From DATMER01 sp034667225 (lineage in GTDB: Bacteria; Acidobacteriota; Thermoanaerobaculia; Multivoradales; UBA5704), in contig JAXDKG010000013.1 of the NCBI GenBank assembly GCA_034667225.1, positions 9,481-73,480 on the forward strand: 64,000 nucleotides of DNA. Direction: 5' to 3'. Each line of letters opens with the position of its first letter. Within the stretch, counting starts at the first letter, position 1. This document shows, one piece after another, positions 1 through 9,109 of the stretch. The translations under genes and the position numbers were made by a program. The notes beneath the pieces were generated by a model that ran no database searches, had not been told where the DNA came from, and saw only the letters and a list, made by a program, of their open reading frames with translations.

Positions 1-115
1 TCATTCGCGCCCAGGACCGCGGCGCGGATCCAGCTCACGCGTCCCGTTCGGTGCCGTTCGCGATGAGGAGTTGCTGCCATGGGTGATCAGACATTCAATC
101 ATCCAGCCGCGTCCA

Positions 116-751
116 TCAGCGAAAAACCGGCCGGATGCTGGACACCCGTGGGGCGACGTCAGCCTTGATCAGGGCAGATCCTGTGAACGTTTGAGTTGAG
201 CCCACGGGGACTTGGAGATTATACTCGCGGACCTGGTCGAGAACGTAGCCATCGCGATCCAGGAACTGAATCTCCAGATCCTCGATCTGGTCATCTTCGC
301 TCACGTTCTGGACGACGATATTCCAACCGAACCTCCACCAACTGCTGTTCTTCTCGCCTGCTCTGGCAGTTGCGGATACGATCTCAAGGCCTCTGCCGTT
401 TGTAACCCGCGCGGGAGATGCGGTGCCCGCACCTTGCGTAGGAACGCTGGCGGCGCGAGGAGTCTCCCTTCTACTGGCTATCTCTTCACGGGGAGCGGTG
501 CGCAGCTCGTTCAACTCCAAGGCCAGCCGTTCTGACTCGTCACGCAGGTGACCATTTTCATCTCTCAGTGCCTTCAACTCTGCCTGCAGCCGGTCCGCTG
601 TAATTTGAGATTCCTTGGCGTCTTTACGGAGGGTCTCCAACTCAAAGGTCAGAGAACTATCCTCTGCCCGGTTTCTCGTTTGACCGCAGGCCATCATGAG
701 AAGAAGAAGCCCGCTGGCTATGCCGATGTCGATAGCTCTCTGGAAGCTCAT
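116..751 (-). CDS. Coiled-coil lipoprotein with FxLYD-like C-terminal domain
   Basis: Predicted 211-residue lipoprotein. The N-terminus has a short hydrophobic stretch ending in a lipobox-like LLMMACG (Cys about residue 22). This is followed by a heptad-rich coiled coil (about 35-85, many L/E/R), a Ser/Thr/Ala linker, and a beta-rich domain (about 120-211) with the pattern GLEIVSATAR...WRFGWNIVVQN...DLEIQFLDRDGYVL...VPVGSTQTFTG. That pattern resembles FxLYD-type domains of bacterial lipoproteins. No enzymatic motif is visible. The gene stands alone: downstream is the window edge, and upstream are a palindromic repeat and the prolyl oligopeptidase. No clear Shine-Dalgarno precedes the start. 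An envelope role is inferred; the substrate or partner is unknown. Confidence 0.7.
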   Translation of the reverse strand: MSFQRAIDIGIASGLLLLMMACGQTRNRAEDSSLTFELETLRKDAKESQITADRLQAELKALRDENGHLRDESERLALELNELRTAPREEIASRRETPRAASVPTQGAGTASPARVTNGRGLEIVSATARAGEKNSSWWRFGWNIVVQNVSEDDQIEDLEIQFLDRDGYVLDQVREYNLQVPVGSTQTFTGSALIKADVAPRVSSIRPVFR

Positions 752-846
752 ATGAAAGACGGAATAGTGCTTTCGCTCATGATTGACCTAGTCTATCAGA
801 GGACTGCTCAGAACAGGAAGGATGGCTCAGGCCTCGGATTCTTTCC

Positions 847-950
847 CTGGGACCGCTGGCGTCTCGCCGGCCCACACTCCCGGCCCTCGAGAAGGCCGGG
901 CCTTCGGCCCACTGTCTTGATGTGCCGGCGAGACGCCAGCGGTCCCAGGG
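847..950. repeat. Long inverted-repeat element, family 1 copy A
   Basis: A 27-base left arm starting CCCTGGGACCGCTGGCG is matched by its exact complement ending the element (ends CCAGCGGTCCCAGGG). Between them lie two smaller hairpins built from CGGCC and GGCC words. A diverged copy of the same outer arms occurs at 47384-47520. This is a palindromic intergenic repeat (REP/BIME or MITE-like) sitting between the lipoprotein and prolyl oligopeptidase genes. It could fold at the 3' end of the oligopeptidase transcript. Confidence 0.75.
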
Positions 951-972
951 TATAATGCGCGGGTTAACTTTT

Positions 973-3141
973 CTATTTCTTCTCAGGCTCGCACGCCTTG
1001 CCCATGCCGAGTTGCCATCTGAAAAAGCTGAGCTCGTCCACGAGCCTGCGGATCTGCATGTCCACCGGCGCTCCCATGCCGTGGCCCGCTTCGCGCTCGA
1101 CTTGCAGGAGGATCGGCTCCTGTGCGGGATCGCTCGCGGTTGAAGCCTGGAGCAGCGCCGTCATCTTGCGCGCGTGGAGGGCGTGGACACGCTCGTCCTT
1201 CTCGCCCGCGGTGAGGAGCATGGCCGGGTACTTCGTCCCCTTCTTCACGTTGTGATAGGGCGAGTAGCGCAGAAGGTATGGAAACTGTTTCGGGTCGGCG
1301 CTCGATCCGTACTCGCTCACCCAGTTTCGGGCGCGCAAAAAGTGATGGAAGCGGAGCATGTCCAGGAGCGGCACGCCGAGGACCGCGGCGGAGAAGAGCT
1401 CCGGCCGCTGCGTGACCGCGGCGCCCGTGAGCAGTCCGCCGTTCGAGGCGCCGGTGATGCCGAGCCGCTCCGGCCGCGTGTAGCCGTTCGCGATCAGCCA
1501 CTCGCCCGCGGCGATGAAATCGTCGAAGGTGTTCTGCTTGCGCTCGAACATCCCGGCCTCATGCCAGGCCTCGCCCCGCTCGCCGCCGCCGCGCAGGTTG
1601 GGGTAGGCGTAGACGCCCCCCTCCTCGAACCAGGGGATGTGGCCGGCGTCGAAGTAAGGCGTGATGTTGATGGCGAAGCCGCCGTAGCCGTCCAGGATCG
1701 TGGGGTTGCAGCCGTCGAGCTTCAACCCCTTCTTGTGGATCACGAACATGGTGATGCGGGTGCCGTCCTTGGATGGATATTCGACCTGCCTGACCTCCAG
1801 GCCCGACGGGTCGAAGGGGACCTCCTCGCGCCACCAGAGCTTCCGTTCTCCCGTGCGCAGGTCCACCCGGTAGATGCCGGCCGGCTCGTTGAAGCTGGTG
1901 TAGGCGAGCCAGCCCACCGGGCTCTCGGGGCTGCCGGCAAGATCCGCCGAGCCCAGGCCGGGCAGGGCCAGGGGACCGCGCGGAGTCCCATCAAGCTCGA
2001 AGAGCTCGATGCGCGTGGTCGCGTCGTGGAGGTAGATGCCGGCCAGGAGGTCGCCCACCTGCCAGATGTAGACGAGGGCGTCCTTGCGCTCGGGGATCAG
2101 CTCGCGCCAGCGCTCCGGCGCCGGGTCCTTCAGGTCCACGGCCACGACCCTGCGGTTGAGCGCGTTGAGGGTGGTGCTCATGTAGAAGGTGTCGCCCACG
2201 ATCGGGTCCGCGTAGCGGTAGACGTCGGGCAGCCCGGCTATGGCCTTCTGCCCCACGAAGATCGGGCGGTGCTCGGCCTTGCCCGTCTCCAGCCATTGGC
2301 GGAAGTCCATGACCCAGAGGTCGTTCGAGTTGCTGCCGGTCCACTGCCCGAGGACGAGCCAGCGGCCGTCGCGGCTCAGGCGTCCGAAAGGACCCCAGGT
2401 CGAAGCCGCGGGTCCCTCCTTCGGCTGCTCCAGGAGCACGCGGTCTTCCTTGGCATCGGTCCCGACCTTGTGAAAGCGGATGCGGCGCGAGTACGGGTCC
2501 TTCAGCTCTTCGAGATTGTTGTAGACGAAGCCCGAGCCGTCGGGCAGCCAATCCACTTCGCGGACCCGGTTGCGGATCTCGTCCGGCAGCCACTTGCCGC
2601 TGCCGGTCTCGACGAGGTGGAGGGTGGCGTTCTCGTCGCCGGACCGGAAGAGCCCGACGGCGACGAGGCGGCCGTCGTGGCTCGGCGTGAACCAGCCAAT
2701 CGTGGTCAGGCCGCTCGGATCGCGGAGGGTGGGATCGACCAGGGGGCGTGCCTGCGCTTCGCCTTCCGCGGTCATCAAAATGGGCTGTTCCTGCTCCATC
2801 CCTCCCTGGAGGAAGAACATCCTGTTGCCGCGCACGACGGGAGCCGTCCGGAACCCCGATGTGCCGGTGAGCGCCTTGATGCGCGACTCCAACTCCTTGC
2901 GGCCGGGGATGTTGTCGAGGATGGCGCGGGCCCAGGCGTTCTGCGCGTCGGTCCAGGCGCCGACCTTCGCGTCAAGCGCGGGATCGGCCGTCTTCATCTC
3001 CGGCGCCGCGCTCCCTTCGAGCCAGCGGTAGGGGTCCACCACCTCCGTCCCATGGAAAACGTCGCGGACAGGGTTGACCTCCGCGGGCGGGGGAGCCGCC
3101 GCAAGGGAAAGGAAGGCGGCGGTAGCGAGTGTTCGGCGCAT
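973..3141 (-). CDS. Prolyl oligopeptidase family serine peptidase (S9A), exported
   Basis: 722-residue S9A prolyl oligopeptidase, an enzyme cleaving short peptides after proline. The order is a signal peptide (MRRTLATAAFLSLAAAPP), the family opening motif (VVDPYRWLEG), a beta-propeller (about 75-430) and a C-terminal alpha/beta hydrolase. Catalytic residues are visible: Ser in GASNGGLL, Asp in GEKDERVHALHA and His in EAGHGMG. I chose the internal ATG at 3141 because GGAGG lies about 8 bases upstream and the signal peptide starts cleanly there; an upstream in-frame ATG would add five residues. Length is normal for the family. It is probably periplasmic or secreted and has a role in peptide scavenging. 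The neighbours do not form an operon with it. Confidence 0.93.
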   Translation of the reverse strand: MRRTLATAAFLSLAAAPPPAEVNPVRDVFHGTEVVDPYRWLEGSAAPEMKTADPALDAKVGAWTDAQNAWARAILDNIPGRKELESRIKALTGTSGFRTAPVVRGNRMFFLQGGMEQEQPILMTAEGEAQARPLVDPTLRDPSGLTTIGWFTPSHDGRLVAVGLFRSGDENATLHLVETGSGKWLPDEIRNRVREVDWLPDGSGFVYNNLEELKDPYSRRIRFHKVGTDAKEDRVLLEQPKEGPAASTWGPFGRLSRDGRWLVLGQWTGSNSNDLWVMDFRQWLETGKAEHRPIFVGQKAIAGLPDVYRYADPIVGDTFYMSTTLNALNRRVVAVDLKDPAPERWRELIPERKDALVYIWQVGDLLAGIYLHDATTRIELFELDGTPRGPLALPGLGSADLAGSPESPVGWLAYTSFNEPAGIYRVDLRTGERKLWWREEVPFDPSGLEVRQVEYPSKDGTRITMFVIHKKGLKLDGCNPTILDGYGGFAINITPYFDAGHIPWFEEGGVYAYPNLRGGGERGEAWHEAGMFERKQNTFDDFIAAGEWLIANGYTRPERLGITGASNGGLLTGAAVTQRPELFSAAVLGVPLLDMLRFHHFLRARNWVSEYGSSADPKQFPYLLRYSPYHNVKKGTKYPAMLLTAGEKDERVHALHARKMTALLQASTASDPAQEPILLQVEREAGHGMGAPVDMQIRRLVDELSFFRWQLGMGKACEPEKK

Positions 3142-3285
3142 GCAGGGTTCCTCCATCGGGGTCTGACCTCTTACGAAGAATAGACGAGAAGAGTTTGGCC
3201 GTGGTTAGCCGGATGGCGGGGTTGGCGAGCGTTCTGCGTAACCATGATGGGCAGACGTGTACCTTAGGCCAGAACCGGGGGGCTG

Positions 3286-5391
3286 ATGCGGACCATTGTG
3301 CCAAAGCAGGATCGACCTCAAGGGCCGGTATCCTCCAGCCTCGCCCGGCCTGACAAGGCAGCGGAGCATCCCGTTCTCCACCTGCAGCACACCCTTGGCA
3401 ATCAAGCGGTAGGGCGGATCTTGCATTCTGCACAGGCAGGAGCGACCGTCCAGCGCCAGCCCACGCCGGGAACGCCGCCTCCCGGCCCGGCTCCGAAGCG
3501 CAGAACGTGGAAGGAGGTCAGGGCCGATCTCAGAGTTTTCCCACACTCGCGCCCGGGCGACGTTCCGGCGATCGTGAAGGAGCTGGTGGAAGTGGCCGAG
3601 AGGCAGGAGTTTGACATCGACATCCTGAGCGATGCCATGGGCGTGGTGGCGCTCCTGTCGAAAGAGGGCTACAAGGCGGAGGCGGAGCGCCTGCTCGACG
3701 CGGTCCACCTCCACTTCAAGAGTGCGCACGCGAAAGGCCAGGACCTTCCCACGGGTGGTAAGCTGGAAATCGGCGGCACCGTGATGGGCGATCCGGGCGC
3801 GCTCATCGCCATGGGCCAGGAGGCGGCGGGGGCTGGCCAACACGGCCGGGCGTTCAAGCTTTTCAAGATGGCGAGCGAAATTCTCTCCTTCATGGCCCTC
3901 AGTGTTACGAAAAGAGCCGGCGCGCTCGATCCACGGACGAGGAGCCGCCGCTACGTGCAGCTCCAGGGCATCTACGGCGAGATGCGCGAGATCTATCGCT
4001 TCTATTTCGTGCTCGAAGCGGAAGCCCTGGAGGCCGGCGATACCGTCAAAGCGGCCGACGCACGCCAGATGGCGTTGAAGCTGCACGGCGAGCTCAAGAC
4101 CCAGCTCCAGCCCTTGGAAGCTATCGACGCCGAGATCGCGGAGACCAGCCTGATCAAGACCCCGGGGGGCCGCACGGCCCTCGAATTCGGCGGCGCCAAC
4201 TATATGCGTACGAATCTCACCGAGCTTCCGGGGCATCCCTTCCCGGCGGAGGTGCTCGCGTCAGACGAGGGCCGGGAGGTGGAGAAGCTCGGGCAGGTCC
4301 AGGCCGCGCTCCTGGGGCAGGCCGAATTCCAGGCCGAGATCGCGCGCGAACCCGCAATCCAAAAGGCCTTCGGCAAGGACCCCGTCGATCTCAACGACAC
4401 CGCGAAACGGCAGAAGGTCTGGAGCATCATGTATGGCGCTTTCAAGGCCCGCGGCACCGGGGCGCTCAGCTCTCTCATGGAGCTCATGGGCCGTTATCTC
4501 AAGCACCATACTCATCACACCAGCTTCAACGTCCGCGATTTCGGAGCCAGCTATCTCACCTCGGACATGCCGGCGGACCTGACGGGCAGGCTGGTGCGCG
4601 ATTGCGGGGTCTACGCGCTCACGGTGGCGTGGGAAGTGTTCCAGACGGTGAAGGCCGGCGATCCCAGGCTGAAGGTCACCTTCACGCTCGCGACCCTGCT
4701 CGATCACATCGTTCTGGTCATCAACGACGAGAAGACCCAGGAGACCTACTTCGTCAACAACGATTTGATCACGAAGGTCGCTGCGCCGCCCAGCCCCGGC
4801 TCCGGAACACCCCCGAAAGCGCTGAATCTGGAAGAGGAGGTCGCGAAGCAGTACCTCCTGGTCCGCAGCCTTCCGTACCTCGTCTCGCCGGTGAACCTCA
4901 TGAAGATCGGTTCGACCGCGGACGCCGCGGGCGCTTTCAAGGGGGCCGCGTGGACACGCTATCTCGCGTCCACCCAGCACATGGCGAAGGTGAAGGTGGA
5001 CTTCACCATGCTGGAGCTGTTTTCGATCCAATCCGAAGCGCTGGACAATGAGGTGAACGCTCTCGCGCCGTCCGCCAACGATCCGGGGGCGATCTCCGCA
5101 TGGCTCACTCAGAATTGGCTGTCCATCACCTCGATGCTGCGCCGCTTCGAGCAGATCGGCACGGCGGCCTTCAAGGGCCTCGCGCCTCCGGCCGGGTCGC
5201 GCAACGCCGTCGCTTTCCGATGGCCGGGCTCCAACCATCCTGTGCTTCGCGTCGCGCTCGTCCTCCTGCGGCTGCGCAAGCTGACCGGGTCGCTCACGGC
5301 CGACCAACAGAAATACCTGACATTCTTCGAGGCGGCGTTCAAGGATCTGATGGACAAGAGCCGGGCGGACGCCGAAGCGGGACGCTTCTAG
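3286..5391 (+). CDS. Protein with DUF4157/eCIS-type LQ-GNQAV leader and possible papain-like core
   Basis: 701 residues with no signal peptide. Residues about 27-45 contain LQHTLGNQAVGRIL. This is the LQxxxGNQAVxxxL leader word seen at the N-terminus of DUF4157 proteins and other cargo linked to extracellular contractile injection systems. A Pro-rich linker and a helical region (about 70-390) follow. A later region has RDCGVYALTVAWEVF (Cys440), LLDHIVLVIND (His474) and YFVNNDL (Asn491/Asp493). That C-H-N/D order is seen in papain-like and transglutaminase-like peptidases. The family name is not certain and the catalytic reading is inference. No injection-system genes lie in the window. The gene is followed 14 bases later by an acetyltransferase gene. 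Confidence 0.6.
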   Translation: MRTIVPKQDRPQGPVSSSLARPDKAAEHPVLHLQHTLGNQAVGRILHSAQAGATVQRQPTPGTPPPGPAPKRRTWKEVRADLRVFPHSRPGDVPAIVKELVEVAERQEFDIDILSDAMGVVALLSKEGYKAEAERLLDAVHLHFKSAHAKGQDLPTGGKLEIGGTVMGDPGALIAMGQEAAGAGQHGRAFKLFKMASEILSFMALSVTKRAGALDPRTRSRRYVQLQGIYGEMREIYRFYFVLEAEALEAGDTVKAADARQMALKLHGELKTQLQPLEAIDAEIAETSLIKTPGGRTALEFGGANYMRTNLTELPGHPFPAEVLASDEGREVEKLGQVQAALLGQAEFQAEIAREPAIQKAFGKDPVDLNDTAKRQKVWSIMYGAFKARGTGALSSLMELMGRYLKHHTHHTSFNVRDFGASYLTSDMPADLTGRLVRDCGVYALTVAWEVFQTVKAGDPRLKVTFTLATLLDHIVLVINDEKTQETYFVNNDLITKVAAPPSPGSGTPPKALNLEEEVAKQYLLVRSLPYLVSPVNLMKIGSTADAAGAFKGAAWTRYLASTQHMAKVKVDFTMLELFSIQSEALDNEVNALAPSANDPGAISAWLTQNWLSITSMLRRFEQIGTAAFKGLAPPAGSRNAVAFRWPGSNHPVLRVALVLLRLRKLTGSLTADQQKYLTFFEAAFKDLMDKSRADAEAGRF

Positions 5392-5405
5392 AGCTGGCCT
5401 CACAG

Positions 5406-5975
5406 ATGAAGGTGAGCCCACCCATCGAGCTCGATACCGAGCGCTTGCGGCTTCGGCAGTGGCGCTCGTCCGACCTCGCGCCCTTCGCAGAGCTCAATGC
5501 CGATCCGCGCGTCATGGAGTACTTTCCTTCCACGCTCACCCCGGAAGAAAGCGACTCCGCCGTCAGCCGGTGGCAGTCGCAGATCGCAGAGCGTGGCTGG
5601 GGGCTCTGGGCCGCGGAGGTTCGCGTGACAGGGCAGTTCATCGGGTTCATCGGTCTTCAGGTGCCCCTTGCGCCGCTTCCTTTCGCGCCGTGTGTGGAGA
5701 TCGGCTGGCGCCTGGCGCACGCGCACTGGGGCAAGGGATACGCAACCGAAGCCGCGAGAGGCGCTCTCCGCGCGGGATTCGAGCGGCTCGGGCTTCAGGA
5801 AATCGTTTCGTTCACCGCGGTAAACAATCGCAGGTCCCGAGCTGTCATGGAGCGCCTCGGCATGCTGGAGGATGAGGTCACGTTCCAGCATCCTGGCGTG
5901 CCCGAGGGCAGCCCGCTTCGCGAGCATTGCCTGTATAGGCTCAGCCGCGAGCAATGGGAGAGGATGGCGCGCTAG
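5406..5975 (+). CDS. GNAT family N-acetyltransferase (RimJ/RimL-like)
   Basis: 189 residues. It opens with the RimJ/RimL-type pattern ELDTERLRLRQWRSSDLAPFAELNADPRVMEYF. The acetyl-CoA-binding core is EIGWRLAHAHWGKGYATEAARGALRAGFE, then the conserved VNNRRSRAVMERLGM. Proteins of this type acetylate N-termini, small amines or amino acids using acetyl-CoA; the substrate cannot be read here. The start is the ATG 14 bases after the preceding gene's stop, and the family pattern begins within about ten residues. The following DUF3179 gene starts 10 bases after its stop, so co-transcription is likely. Confidence 0.88.
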   Translation: MKVSPPIELDTERLRLRQWRSSDLAPFAELNADPRVMEYFPSTLTPEESDSAVSRWQSQIAERGWGLWAAEVRVTGQFIGFIGLQVPLAPLPFAPCVEIGWRLAHAHWGKGYATEAARGALRAGFERLGLQEIVSFTAVNNRRSRAVMERLGMLEDEVTFQHPGVPEGSPLREHCLYRLSREQWERMAR

Positions 5976-5985
5976 AATCAGGCCG

Positions 5986-7230
5986 ATGACCACACCAGCT
6001 CCCTCCCAGCGGGCCGCCGGCCTGACCTTCACGTTCGCTCTGCTCGTACTGCTCGCCGCCGAGGTGCTGCGGGTCTATTGGATCATGCCCATGCCAGGAA
6101 GCCAGCAGGGGGACACGCTGGGTGCCGCCTACGCCTTGCACCGCTCGATCCTGGTTGTGCGGATCCTCGCCGGTGGCGCGGTGATCTGGGCAGCGGCCCG
6201 GCTGCTGGCGCGCGGCCGGTGGCCGGCCCGGGTGCTCACCGTGCTGAGCCTGGCGTTGGCCGGGTTCGTGATTTATCAGACCAACGGGCCGATGTCGGCT
6301 GACGTCATGTTCCGCCAGCCCACCTCGCTGACCTTCGCGCCGATGGGAAAGGGAGCCGTCGCTCCCAACGCTCTGGTGGTAGGCGTCGCGCTCGCCGACC
6401 ACGACGGCCGTACCCAGGCGCGTGCCTACCCGATTCAATTCATCGGCTATCACCACCAGGTGCGCGACGTGGTCGCCGGACAGCCGGTGATGGTCACCTA
6501 CTGCACCGTCTGCCGCACCGGTCGAGTGTTCAGCCCGCTGGTGGATGGCTCCGCCGACACCTTCCGGCTGGTCGGCATGGATCATTGGAACGCCATGTTC
6601 GAAGACTCGCGCACGGGCAGCTGGTGGCGCCAGGCGACCGGCGAGGCGGTGGCCGGTCCGCTGACGGGCAAGCGCCTGGCCGAGATCCCGTCGCAGCAGA
6701 TGACCTGGGCGGCCTGGAGCGCGCGCCACCCGGGAAGCTACGTCCTGCAGCCCGATCCGCAGTTCGCGCCCCGCTACGCCAACATGGAGGGTTTCGCGGA
6801 AGGCACCAACGAGGGCACCCTCACCGGGCGCGATTCGCGGAGCTGGCAGCGCAAGTCATGGGTGGTGGGTGTGCTCGCCGGAAACGCCGCGCGGGCATTC
6901 GACTGGAATGAGCTGGTGCGCGAGCGGGTCATCAACGACCGCGTCGGCGACCAGCCGGTGCTCCTCCTGCTCGGCGCCGACGGCGTCTCCTTCCACGCCT
7001 TCGACGCCCGCCCTGGCGGTATTGGCGGCAGTGGCCCGCGGCTCGAGCTCGATCGTACCGCCGACCCCTCCCGCTTCCGAGACCGCGCGACCGGCGCCGC
7101 CTGGGACGAGTCGGGTCTCGCCCTCGACGGCCCCCGGGCGGGGACGCGGCTCACCGCTGTCCCCGCCTATCAGGAGTTCTGGCACTCCTGGCAGGACTTC
7201 CATCCGGCGACGACGGCCCGCAAGCATTAG
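5986..7230 (+). CDS. DUF3179 domain membrane protein
   Basis: 414 residues. Three hydrophobic segments occupy about residues 10-105. A soluble DUF3179 domain follows, recognised by VAPNALVVGV, QPVMVTYCTVCRTGRVF, LVGMDHWNAMFEDSRTGSWWRQATGEAVAGPL and SWQRKSWVVGV. The CTVCRTG motif carries two Cys that could bind a metal or cofactor, but the family has no settled function. The ATG follows the GNAT stop by 10 bases. The flavin oxidase gene begins 13 bases later, making a likely GNAT-DUF3179-oxidase transcription unit. Confidence 0.85.
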   Translation: MTTPAPSQRAAGLTFTFALLVLLAAEVLRVYWIMPMPGSQQGDTLGAAYALHRSILVVRILAGGAVIWAAARLLARGRWPARVLTVLSLALAGFVIYQTNGPMSADVMFRQPTSLTFAPMGKGAVAPNALVVGVALADHDGRTQARAYPIQFIGYHHQVRDVVAGQPVMVTYCTVCRTGRVFSPLVDGSADTFRLVGMDHWNAMFEDSRTGSWWRQATGEAVAGPLTGKRLAEIPSQQMTWAAWSARHPGSYVLQPDPQFAPRYANMEGFAEGTNEGTLTGRDSRSWQRKSWVVGVLAGNAARAFDWNELVRERVINDRVGDQPVLLLLGADGVSFHAFDARPGGIGGSGPRLELDRTADPSRFRDRATGAAWDESGLALDGPRAGTRLTAVPAYQEFWHSWQDFHPATTARKH

Positions 7231-7243
7231 CTGAGGAAACAAG

Positions 7244-8758
7244 ATGAGCCGACCAACGACCGATGAATCCGGCAGGATCGGCCCCGGCGATCCGCGGTAT
7301 CGGGCGGTGGTCGATAAACAGTTCAACAAGCGGTTCAGCGCGAACCCGGACTACGTCCGGCTGGTCAGCTCGACCGAGCAGATGGTGTCGGCGGTAGAGG
7401 AGGCGGTGAGGGAAGGGCGGCGTCTCGCCGTGACGAGCGGCGGGCACTGCCTCGAAGGTTTCGTAACGAATCCCGAGGTGCGTGTGATCATCGACATCTC
7501 GCCCATGAAGCGCATCTACTATGACGCGGAACGGGGCGCAGTGGCCGTCGAGGCCGGCGCCACGGTGGGCGAGACGTTCCGGACGCTGTTCGAGACCTGG
7601 GGAGTCCTGATACCGCTCGGCGAGCATCCGGGGATCGGAATGGGCGGGCATGTGGCCGGGGGCGCCTTCGGCTTCCTCTGCCGCCAGCACGGCCTCGCGG
7701 CGGATTACCTGTACGCCGTCGAAGTGGTCACCGTGGATGAGGCCGGACGGGCGAACAGCGTGGTGGCGACCCGGGAGCCGTCCGACCCGAATCGCGACCT
7801 CTGGTGGGCGCACACGGGCGGCGGGGCTGGCAACTTCGGCGTCGCCACCCGGTTCTGGTTCCGATCGCCTGGCGCATCCGGCGACGATTCCTCCACGCTC
7901 TTGCCCCGCGCGCCGGAATCCATCACCACTTTCAAGGCGGAATGGAACTGGAACGACATCGACCGGCCGTCGTTCCTGCGGCTCTTCAAAAACCATGGGA
8001 TCTGGTGCGAGCGAAACAGCAGCGCCGATTCCCCGAACGCATCTCTCTGGACCCTCCTCGAGCTCCATCGCAAGCAATTCGGGAAGATCGTCGTCCGCGG
8101 TGTGAGCACGGCTGGCGCCTCAGCCGAGCGGCAGATCGATGATCATCTGTCGGCGCTGGGCGAAGGAATCGGCGCGCCGAACGGCCGGGAGCTGGCACGG
8201 ATGTCCTGGCTCGAGTTCGCCCTGAACCCGCTTCCCGATCTGTTCGCCGCGCCGCCGGGCGGCGTGAGTGTCAAAGTGAAAGACGCGCTCCTCAAGAAAC
8301 GGTTCACCGATGATCAGATGGGCGTGGCGTACGATCATCTGACCCGCACCAACCTCAACGTGATGGGCGGGATGCTTGGCCTCGCAACCTATGGCGGGCG
8401 GATCAACACCGTCTCACCCGATGCGACCGCCTCCGCGCAGCGCGGTTCCATTCTCGACATCGCGTGCACCACCGGCTGGCTGGACCCGCGCGAAGAGGCG
8501 GAGAATCTGACCTGGGTGCGGGAGCTCTATCGGGAGCTGTTTGCGGAGAGCGGGGGCGTGCCGGTGCCGGGCGAGAGGTACGATGGGGCCTTCATCAATC
8601 ATCCCGACACCGACCTCGCGGACCCGGCCCTGAATACCTCGGGCGTGCCCTGGCACACGCTGTATTACAAGACGGGCTACCCGCGCCTGCAGCGGATCAA
8701 GGCACGATGGGACCCGCGGGATGTGTTCCGGCACGCATTGTCCATCCAGCCCATTTAG
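7244..8758 (+). CDS. FAD-binding oxidoreductase, berberine-bridge (BBE) type
   Basis: 504 residues. The N-terminal half is a FAD-binding type 4 (PCMH) domain: RLAVTSGGHCLEGF (His candidate for covalent FAD attachment), AVEAGATVGETFR, PGIGMGGHVAGGAFGFLCRQHGLAADY and WWAHTGGGAGNFGVAT. The C-terminus ends with the BBE signature, YYKTGYPRLQRIKARWDPRDVFRHALSI. Such enzymes oxidise sugars, alkaloids or polyketides with oxygen; the substrate is not identifiable. No signal peptide is visible. Its stop overlaps by 4 bases with the stop of the convergent small membrane protein. Confidence 0.9.
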   Translation: MSRPTTDESGRIGPGDPRYRAVVDKQFNKRFSANPDYVRLVSSTEQMVSAVEEAVREGRRLAVTSGGHCLEGFVTNPEVRVIIDISPMKRIYYDAERGAVAVEAGATVGETFRTLFETWGVLIPLGEHPGIGMGGHVAGGAFGFLCRQHGLAADYLYAVEVVTVDEAGRANSVVATREPSDPNRDLWWAHTGGGAGNFGVATRFWFRSPGASGDDSSTLLPRAPESITTFKAEWNWNDIDRPSFLRLFKNHGIWCERNSSADSPNASLWTLLELHRKQFGKIVVRGVSTAGASAERQIDDHLSALGEGIGAPNGRELARMSWLEFALNPLPDLFAAPPGGVSVKVKDALLKKRFTDDQMGVAYDHLTRTNLNVMGGMLGLATYGGRINTVSPDATASAQRGSILDIACTTGWLDPREEAENLTWVRELYRELFAESGGVPVPGERYDGAFINHPDTDLADPALNTSGVPWHTLYYKTGYPRLQRIKARWDPRDVFRHALSIQPI

Positions 8759-9099
8759 CCCGGCTGCCCCTCGCTCTCGCTGCTGGATGGGCCGAAGCCG
8801 AAACGTCCGCGCATCCCTCGTTGGAAGCGCTCCCGCTCCTCAGGAGTCATGTGCTCCCAGCGCTCGGCCATGCGGCGGCGGAAATTGGAGCGGCCGGCAC
8901 CGCGCAGTCCAAATCCCCCGAAGAGGATCCGGCACAGCGCCAGAAGCCCGAGCGCCTGCCAGAAGGTAATCTGGGGCCAGCCGAAGAGCGGCGGCAGGAG
9001 CCAGTTCCACAGGTATTTCACGACTTCGCCACCGAGGGCGATGAAGAGCAGGAATACCAGCAGAATCAGCGGGGCAAATTTGATAAATCGCTTTCTCAT
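8755..9099 (-). CDS. Small two-helix membrane protein paired with ECF sigma factor
   Basis: 114 residues: a basic N-terminus, hydrophobic segments at about 8-30 and 38-60, then a highly charged tail (RRRMAERWEHMTPEERERFQRGMRGRFG). The tail resembles the Arg/Glu-rich helix of periplasmic Spy/CpxP-like or heavy-metal sensor proteins, but is too short to assign. The gene starts 10 bases after the sigma factor stop in the same direction, with GAGGAACC upstream. A membrane partner or anti-sigma-like regulator is an inference from this pairing. Confidence 0.7.
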   Translation of the reverse strand: MRKRFIKFAPLILLVFLLFIALGGEVVKYLWNWLLPPLFGWPQITFWQALGLLALCRILFGGFGLRGAGRSNFRRRMAERWEHMTPEERERFQRGMRGRFGFGPSSSESEGQPG

Positions 9100-9109
9100 G
9101 GTCGGTTCC

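Noticed and set aside
1..115. 34-codon reverse frame at the window edge
   Set aside because: No ribosome site, no family, Arg/Pro-rich composition; likely noise.
951..956. TATAAT as a -10 promoter box
   Set aside because: It sits at the edge of a palindromic repeat, and the only -35-like word (TTGATG at 917-922) is 28 bases away, too far for sigma-70.
1174..3183. 669-codon open frame antisense to the prolyl oligopeptidase
   Set aside because: GC-rich shadow frame with Arg/Ala/Val-rich composition. The opposite strand has a complete enzyme family match.
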